NCBI GenBank assembly: GCA_001784055.1
Contig: MFOZ01000009.1
Span: 1-8,730, forward strand
Direction of reading: 5' to 3'
Origin: Candidatus Levybacteria bacterium RIFCSPLOWO2_01_FULL_42_15
GTDB taxonomy: Bacteria; Patescibacteriota; Microgenomatia; Levybacterales; UBA12049
Length of the DNA: 8,730 bases
Shown here: one piece after another, positions 1 to 4,315 of the stretch
Layout: each line of letters opens with the position of its first letter
How positions within the stretch are numbered: position 1 is the first letter of the stretch
The notes under the pieces: model-generated
What the model was told of the DNA's origin: nothing
What the model saw: the letters and a program-made list of their open reading frames with translations, nothing else
The model's database searches: none
Made by a program: the position numbers and the translations under genes

Positions 1-579
1 TTGTTGCAATCCACATTCAATAATGAAATTCTTAAGAATCGTTACCCCGTGCTCCGTGTGTTCTACTTCCGGATGGAACTGTACGCCAAAAATCTTTCTT
101 TTGAGATCCCCTACAAATGCGAACGGCACGTGTTCTGTTGAGCCAAGCGTTATAAATCCTTTCGGAACACTCACTACCTCATCCCCATGACTCATCCACA
201 CAACAAAAGATTTTAATAAATCTTTTGCAATTTCGGATTTCGGATTTCGGATTTCGGATTTTAATATTAATTCAGCTGGTCCATATTCTTTCCTACCAGA
301 TACAACTTTTCCTCCCAAAAGATGGGCTGTTAGTTGAAGTCCATAACAAATTCCCAATATAGGAATTTGTGATGAGAAAATTTTGGGATCAATCGTAGGC
401 GCACCTTCTTCATATACCGACGAGGGTCCTCCGGAAAGAATAATGCCTTGAGGCTTTCTTTTGAATATTGAGGGCATTGCCTCTTCCGGATGCACGATGC
501 GAACGTCTATTCCTAACTCGCGAATCCTTCTTCCAATCAGATGGGCTGTTTGGGATCCAAAATCAACAAGAAGTATCAT
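1..579 (-). CDS. guaA: GMP synthase, glutamine amidotransferase domain (N-terminal part, cut by window edge)
   Basis: The first 193 residues read from the ATG at 577-579 to the window edge without a stop. They form a class I glutamine amidotransferase domain that supplies ammonia for XMP to GMP conversion in the cytoplasm. Visible motifs are the N-terminal VDFGSQ (5-10), oxyanion-loop LSGGPSS (48-54), nucleophile elbow GICYGLQ with Cys78, VWMSHGDEV (127-135), and FHPEVEHT with the catalytic pair His169 and Glu171. The start overlaps the guaB stop as ATGA, and there is no Shine-Dalgarno sequence, so translational coupling to guaB is likely. A heptamer repeat makes residues of the EIRNPKS type around 108-116, in a surface stretch between the conserved blocks. 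The ATP pyrophosphatase domain should lie off the left edge. A stand-alone archaeal-type GATase subunit of about 190 residues is less likely, because the frame is still open at residue 193. Confidence 0.9.
   Translation of the reverse strand, partial: MILLVDFGSQTAHLIGRRIRELGIDVRIVHPEEAMPSIFKRKPQGIILSGGPSSVYEEGAPTIDPKIFSSQIPILGICYGLQLTAHLLGGKVVSGRKEYGPAELILKSEIRNPKSEIAKDLLKSFVVWMSHGDEVVSVPKGFITLGSTEHVPFAFVGDLKRKIFGVQFHPEVEHTEHGVTILKNFIIECGLQQ
231..258. repeat. Heptamer tandem repeat (TTTCGGA x4) inside guaA
   Basis: Four perfect consecutive copies of TTTCGGA are present, followed by TTTT. Because 7 is not a multiple of 3, the coding strand cycles through three frames and gives a seven-residue period, EIRNPKS, for every three copies. 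The repeat lies in the linker between AEL (102-104) and VWMSHGD of GuaA, and keeps that frame open. I recall proteins from environmental genomes carrying the same EIRNPKS-type peptide, but cannot check this here. Confidence 0.9.
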
Positions 580-1829
580 GAGTAGTTTTTCCCAGGGTTG
601 GTGACAAAAATGTCATGGGGATGATTTTCTGTTAATGATGCCTGAGTGATTTGAATAAATTTTGCTTTTTGTTGTAACTCCACGATATTTCTTGCTCCAA
701 CATAGTACATCCCTGATTTTATTCCGCCAACTGCTTGATCTACCAAATCTTTTACTGTACCTTTTATGGGAACTAACCCTTCTACTCCCTCAGCAACCAG
801 AACTCTATCTTTATAACTCTTACCATGAAATTCTCCCTCGGATTTTATTTTCGCGCCTTCCTGCATAGCAGCTTCTGATCCCATGCCTCGGTATTCCTTA
901 AAATAAAACACTTCTTTGTTTGCAGAATTCTTGCTTTCATCAATAACAGTCAAATTATTTTTCTTGTTAGATTTTTCTTTTCTTGTCGGATCTAACAACA
1001 TATTGTTATTAAAAATATTCAAGAACCGCTTTGGAACAAATTCCCGCCTCAAAGCAATTGATCTTCCCGGAGATTCAACGCAAGAAGAAAAAAATCCACC
1101 CATCATTATAGTTGATGCGCCTGCCGCTATAGCTTTTACCATATCTCCTGAATATTTAATTCCTCCGTCTGCAATAACAGGAATTCCAAATTTCTTTGCA
1201 GCTTTGACAGTTTCTAATATTGCAGTTATCTGAGGAACTCCCATTCCGGAGATAATTCTTGTTGTGCAAATTGCGCCCGGTCCCATTCCAACTCTTAAAG
1301 CATCTGCCCCGACAGCAATTAAAGCTTTTGCGCTATCATAAGTTGCGATGTTCCCCGCGATAACTTCTATGCTCGGGTATGTTTTTTTTATAAATCTAAC
1401 CGCGTCGATAATAGGTTTCGCAAATCCATGGGCTGAATCAACAACAATAACATCGGCTTTTGCTTTTATCAAAGCTTCCACTCTTTCTTCAAACCCTCTA
1501 CTTGCTCCAACTGCGGCTCCAACTAAAAGCGCTTGCCCTAAGCTTGCCGAATGGGTTTTCTTAACTTTAAGCACCTCTTTCGCTTGATCTTTTATTGTTA
1601 GGTTTCTGTGAATAATGCCTATCCCACCCAATCTCGCCAAGGCAATAGCAAGTCTACTTTCCGTAACCGTATCCATGGGAGCCGAGACGAACGGAATAGT
1701 AAGTCTTATTCGTTTGGTAAGTTTCGTTGAAAGATCTATTTCTGAACGGGAAAAATCCGAATATCCGGGAAGAAGCAAAACGTCATCGAAAGTTAGTCCA
1801 AGAGGAAAAGAGTATTTTTGTGGCTCCAT
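576..1829 (-). CDS. guaB: Inosine-5'-monophosphate dehydrogenase, CBS-less and divergent
   Basis: This 417-residue protein is predicted to oxidise IMP to XMP with NAD+, feeding the GMP synthase encoded next. It shows an N-terminal LTFDDVLLLPG (12-22), SAPMDTVTE (49-57), GIIHRNL (71-77), substrate loop GMGPGAICTT with catalytic Cys188, IADGGIKYSGD (219-229), YRGMGS (313-318), EGVEGLVP (347-354) and HPHD near the C-terminus. Bacterial relatives usually have 480-500 residues. Here the CBS pair is absent: KVKKTHSAS (88-96) runs almost directly into LLVGAAVG (101-108). An AT-rich insert of about 45 residues sits between ESPG and YRGMGS, within residues 256-312. The flap reads KDRV (340-343), where IMPDHs usually have an Arg-Tyr pair. 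The ATG at 1827-1829 is placed by the family N-terminus and lies 5 bases after a strong -10 box. A GMP-reductase-like role is an alternative, but HPHD and the guaA neighbour favour IMPDH. Confidence 0.86.
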   Translation of the reverse strand: MEPQKYSFPLGLTFDDVLLLPGYSDFSRSEIDLSTKLTKRIRLTIPFVSAPMDTVTESRLAIALARLGGIGIIHRNLTIKDQAKEVLKVKKTHSASLGQALLVGAAVGASRGFEERVEALIKAKADVIVVDSAHGFAKPIIDAVRFIKKTYPSIEVIAGNIATYDSAKALIAVGADALRVGMGPGAICTTRIISGMGVPQITAILETVKAAKKFGIPVIADGGIKYSGDMVKAIAAGASTIMMGGFFSSCVESPGRSIALRREFVPKRFLNIFNNNMLLDPTRKEKSNKKNNLTVIDESKNSANKEVFYFKEYRGMGSEAAMQEGAKIKSEGEFHGKSYKDRVLVAEGVEGLVPIKGTVKDLVDQAVGGIKSGMYYVGARNIVELQQKAKFIQITQASLTENHPHDIFVTNPGKNYS

Positions 1830-1834
1830 ACTTT

Positions 1835-1863
1835 ACTATATACCATTCCCCCTTCCTTGTCAA
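1835..1863 (-). promoter_or_regulatory. Sigma-70-type promoter of guaBA, predicted leaderless
   Basis: On the minus strand a perfect -35 TTGACA (1858-1863), a 17-base spacer and a -10 TATAGT (1835-1840, 5 of 6 matches) are followed by AAAGT and then the guaB ATG. The usual start point, 6-7 bases past the -10 box, falls on the start codon, so the mRNA should have essentially no leader. The only purine-rich run (GGAAGGGGG) lies inside the spacer and so is not in the transcript. Confidence 0.75.
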
Positions 1864-1885
1864 GATAAACCTAAACCTCTATGAT
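1857..1885 (+). promoter_or_regulatory. Sigma-70-type promoter of comM, predicted leaderless
   Basis: On the plus strand, TTGTCA (1857-1862, 5 of 6 matches), a 17-base spacer and TATGAT (1880-1885, 5 of 6) are followed by six bases and the comM ATG at 1892. The expected start point is the A of that ATG, and no Shine-Dalgarno sequence precedes it. The -35 box shares five bases with the divergent guaB -35 box, through the sequence TTGTCAA. Confidence 0.62.
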
Positions 1886-1891
1886 AATCAT
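1881..1891. promoter_or_regulatory. Perfect 11-bp palindrome, possible operator at comM start
   Basis: ATGAT-A-ATCAT is an exact inverted repeat with one central base. It covers most of the comM -10 box and ends at the base before the start codon. The 11 bases equal the centre of the classical 19-bp Fur box, but only one of the eight flanking positions matches. A repressor site is possible, yet a palindrome this short can arise by chance. Confidence 0.25.
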
Positions 1892-3427
1892 ATGCTTGCA
1901 AAAGTAAATTCTGCCGCTGTTGTAGGGTTGGACGGCGTGCCGGTTGAAGTAGAGGTTGATATTGCCGCTCAAGGACTCCCATCTTTTACTATTGTTGGTC
2001 TTCCCGATAAAGCGGTAGAAGAGGCAAAAGAGAGAGTACGTTCTGCTCTCAAAAATAGCGGCGCTGATTTTCCTTCCAAACGCATCACGGTAAATCTTGC
2101 GCCCGCAGACCTGCCTAAAGAAGGCGCGTCATATGACCTTCCTATTGCCATTGGTATTCTTCTTGCCTCAGAACAATTGAATGCTGCAATTAAAGACGCA
2201 CTGTTCCTAGGAGAGCTTTCTTTGGATGGAAGACTTCGCCCTACCAACGGAACGCTTGCCTACACGCTCCTTGCAAGAGATCAGAAACTCACGCGCATAT
2301 TTCTCCCCGCCTCAAACGCAAAAGAAGCAGCTCTTATTAAGGATATTACTGTGTATCCTGCATCTTCTCTTGGAGATGTTGTGGGGCATTTTTTGGGAAC
2401 CACCGCGCTTATACCCCAAAAACCAACAGCGCTTAACCTTTCTTCTTCTACCGCTACCACGGATTTTGATATGTCCCTCATTAAAGGACAGGAGCGCGCT
2501 AAAAGAGTCCTTGAAATTGCCGCCGCTGGCTTTCATAACGTGCTCCTTAAAGGTCCTCCCGGCGCGGGAAAAACGCTTCTTGCCAGAACCATTCCTTCTA
2601 TCCTCCCTTCCCTTTCCCTTGAAGAAGTCATTGAAATAACAAAGATTTATAGCATATCCGGACTCTTAGATAACCAGGCGCTTATAACCACTCGTCCTTT
2701 TAGATCGCCTCATCACACTACCTCCCATATTGGGCTTATTGGCGGAGGAAGCAAACCCGCTCCCGGAGAGATTTCTCTTGCCCATCGAGGGGTTCTTTTT
2801 CTGGATGAGTTTCCCGAATTTCCGCGCCATGTACTGGAAGCACTTAGGCAACCCTTGGAGGATGGGTTTATTACGGTATCCCGTGCCCGCGGACGCGTAA
2901 TGTTTCCCGCAAAGCACATGCTTATTGCAGCGCTTAATCCCTGCCCCTGTGGGTTTTGGGGAAGCAGTGTAAAGACATGCTATTGCTCCTCTTCCGCAAT
3001 CCTCAGATACCAAAAACGAATTTCAGGTCCCCTATTAGACCGAATTGACATCCACCTGGACGTCCCCGCGGTAAAAGCGGAAAAACTTACTCAAGAGGGT
3101 TCCACAGAGGAACCTTCCTCGGTAATTCGGAAACGCGTGGAAAAAGCGCATATGCTCCAAAGAAAGCGGTTCAAGAAGCATCCCGGAAAAACGAACGCCC
3201 AGATGTCTAATAAAGACATAAAGACACTTTGCCCGCTTTCCGAAGAATCCCTTACCATGTTAAAAATGGCTGTCTCCCGCATGGGTTTGTCTGCGCGCTC
3301 ATACTACCGAACCATTAAGCTTGCCCGGACTATCGCAGATCTTCAACATTCAGAGACAATCAAACCTCACCACGTTGCGGAAGCCCTTCAATATCGCCCA
3401 ACAACAATTAACAACGCGCTTCTATGA
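1892..3427 (+). CDS. comM: ComM/YifB family AAA+ ATPase (Mg-chelatase-like)
   Basis: This 511-residue protein matches the usual length of the ComM/YifB family. ComM of naturally competent bacteria is a hexameric helicase that promotes branch migration when incoming DNA is integrated. Order of parts: ChlI/Lon-like N-terminal domain with VDIAAQGLPSFTIVGLPDKA (22-41) and NLAPADLPKEG (68-78); KGQERAKRVLEIAAAG (198-213); Walker A GPPGAGKT (221-228); Walker B VLFLDE with Asp305-Glu306; a four-cysteine cluster beginning NPCPCG (Cys351, 353, 363, 365) and probably binding zinc; GPLLDRIDI with an arginine-finger candidate at Arg384; and a C-terminal lid with LSARSYYRTIKLARTIADL (465-483). An in-frame ATG lies 165 bases upstream, but that extension runs antisense into guaB and lacks family similarity, so MLAKVNS is the start. 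Transcription is probably leaderless. The stop overlaps the next gene as ATGA. Confidence 0.93.
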   Translation: MLAKVNSAAVVGLDGVPVEVEVDIAAQGLPSFTIVGLPDKAVEEAKERVRSALKNSGADFPSKRITVNLAPADLPKEGASYDLPIAIGILLASEQLNAAIKDALFLGELSLDGRLRPTNGTLAYTLLARDQKLTRIFLPASNAKEAALIKDITVYPASSLGDVVGHFLGTTALIPQKPTALNLSSSTATTDFDMSLIKGQERAKRVLEIAAAGFHNVLLKGPPGAGKTLLARTIPSILPSLSLEEVIEITKIYSISGLLDNQALITTRPFRSPHHTTSHIGLIGGGSKPAPGEISLAHRGVLFLDEFPEFPRHVLEALRQPLEDGFITVSRARGRVMFPAKHMLIAALNPCPCGFWGSSVKTCYCSSSAILRYQKRISGPLLDRIDIHLDVPAVKAEKLTQEGSTEEPSSVIRKRVEKAHMLQRKRFKKHPGKTNAQMSNKDIKTLCPLSEESLTMLKMAVSRMGLSARSYYRTIKLARTIADLQHSETIKPHHVAEALQYRPTTINNALL

Positions 3428-4284
3428 AAAAGGCTGTTGGCTTTGCTATCTATACACTTTTTATCCTTCTTCTGGGAAGAAGTCTCTTGCTTCTTCCCCG
3501 TATCTCTTTTTTTACAAACAAGCAGACGGACGTACAAAAACTCAAGCAAGAAGTACAAAAATTGGTTTCTTCCCAAAAAGGAAGCTACTCGGTGTATTTC
3601 CACGATCTTAAAACCGATGTCTCTTTTGGCATCAATGAAAAACAAATCCACACCGCTGCTTCCGTCAACAAGCTTCCTATTATTGCGGTTTTGTACGTTC
3701 TCGCAAGCACGAATAAAATCTCATTGGACGAGAAAATAACGATACAAGAAAAAGATATTCAGGACTATGGAACCGGAAAACTACGATATGAAAAACAGGG
3801 AGGGGTTTACTCCCTTAAGAGCCTTGCCCAACTTGCGTTACAGGAATCAGATAATACTGCCGCGCACGTACTTGCCACCAGAATGGGAAGCGATGTCATT
3901 CAAAACACCATCAAAGAGTGGGGACTTACCCAAACCCACATTCAAAATAACAAAACATCTCTCTACGATATGTATCTTTTATTTCAAAGAATCTATGAGG
4001 GAAAAGTAGCGAGACCTCATCTGAGGCAAGAACTTTTGGGATTTCTTACCGATACCGACATTGAAGACAGACTTCCTGATCTCCTTCCTTCTTCTGTAAA
4101 GGTATTTCATAAAACAGGAGACGCAACTGGCGGAATACACGATGTAGGAATTGTAGAGAAAGATGGCATGGTATATTTTGTGGGCGTTCTTGCTTCCGAC
4201 GTCTCCTCTTATGAGGAACAAACAAGAAAAACCATAAGCAAGATTTCCTCCAAGATTTACTTCTTTGTCTCGGAGAGACAGTAA
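3424..4284 (+). CDS. Membrane-anchored serine hydrolase, class A beta-lactamase-like fold
   Basis: This 286-residue protein has a lysine-led hydrophobic N-terminus (about 4-25), a signal anchor or uncleaved signal peptide that would place the enzyme outside the membrane. Active-site motifs appear in the expected order: SVNK (Ser80 and Lys83, the SxxK nucleophile motif), SDN (142-144) and KTG (230-232), followed by GIHDVGIV and a hydrophobic beta strand. These fit the beta-lactamase / penicillin-recognising superfamily. The stretch between SDN and KTG is short, and I see no Glu-x-x-Leu-Asn omega-loop motif, whose glutamate serves deacylation in true class A enzymes. A peptidase, transpeptidase or esterase-like role on the cell wall is therefore as plausible as drug hydrolysis. 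The start overlaps the comM stop (ATGA) and has no Shine-Dalgarno sequence, so it is probably coupled to comM. A functional link between the two is not evident. Confidence 0.78.
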   Translation: MKKAVGFAIYTLFILLLGRSLLLLPRISFFTNKQTDVQKLKQEVQKLVSSQKGSYSVYFHDLKTDVSFGINEKQIHTAASVNKLPIIAVLYVLASTNKISLDEKITIQEKDIQDYGTGKLRYEKQGGVYSLKSLAQLALQESDNTAAHVLATRMGSDVIQNTIKEWGLTQTHIQNNKTSLYDMYLLFQRIYEGKVARPHLRQELLGFLTDTDIEDRLPDLLPSSVKVFHKTGDATGGIHDVGIVEKDGMVYFVGVLASDVSSYEEQTRKTISKISSKIYFFVSERQ

Positions 4285-4297
4285 GCTTCTTCTCTTC

Positions 4298-4308
4298 TGT
4301 GCTACAAT
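4298..4308 (+). promoter_or_regulatory. Extended -10 promoter of the P-type ATPase gene, predicted leaderless
   Basis: TGTGC followed by TACAAT (4303-4308) is a full extended -10 element; no good -35 is visible at 16-18 bases. It lies in the 31-base gap between the hydrolase stop and the ATPase ATG. Seven bases separate the -10 box from the ATG at 4316, so the expected start point is at or next to the start codon. No Shine-Dalgarno sequence is present. Confidence 0.62.
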
Positions 4309-4315
4309 ATTTGGT

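Noticed and set aside
231..258. Start of a CRISPR array
   Set aside because: The unit is 7 bases, contiguous and without spacers, and lies within the open guaA frame.
1727..1891. Longer N-terminus for comM (55 extra residues from the ATG at 1727)
   Set aside because: The extension lies antisense over the 5' end of guaB and shows no family similarity. ComM/YifB proteins begin at MLAKVNSAAVVGL, and the promoter is downstream of 1727.
1881..1907. Eight-codon ORF from ATG at 1881 overlapping the comM start
   Set aside because: Its ATG lies inside the proposed -10 box, so it would not be in the transcript. It also does not end at the comM start.
3424..4284. Calling the serine hydrolase a beta-lactamase resistance gene
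   Set aside because: The three active-site motifs fit the superfamily, but the omega-loop glutamate motif was not found and the context does not suggest resistance.
4265..4315. Longer N-terminus for the P-type ATPase (17 extra residues from 4265)
   Set aside because: It overlaps the hydrolase 3' end and precedes the extended -10 box. The cation-ATPase N-terminal domain starts with LTREQAEEKL, just after the ATG at 4316.
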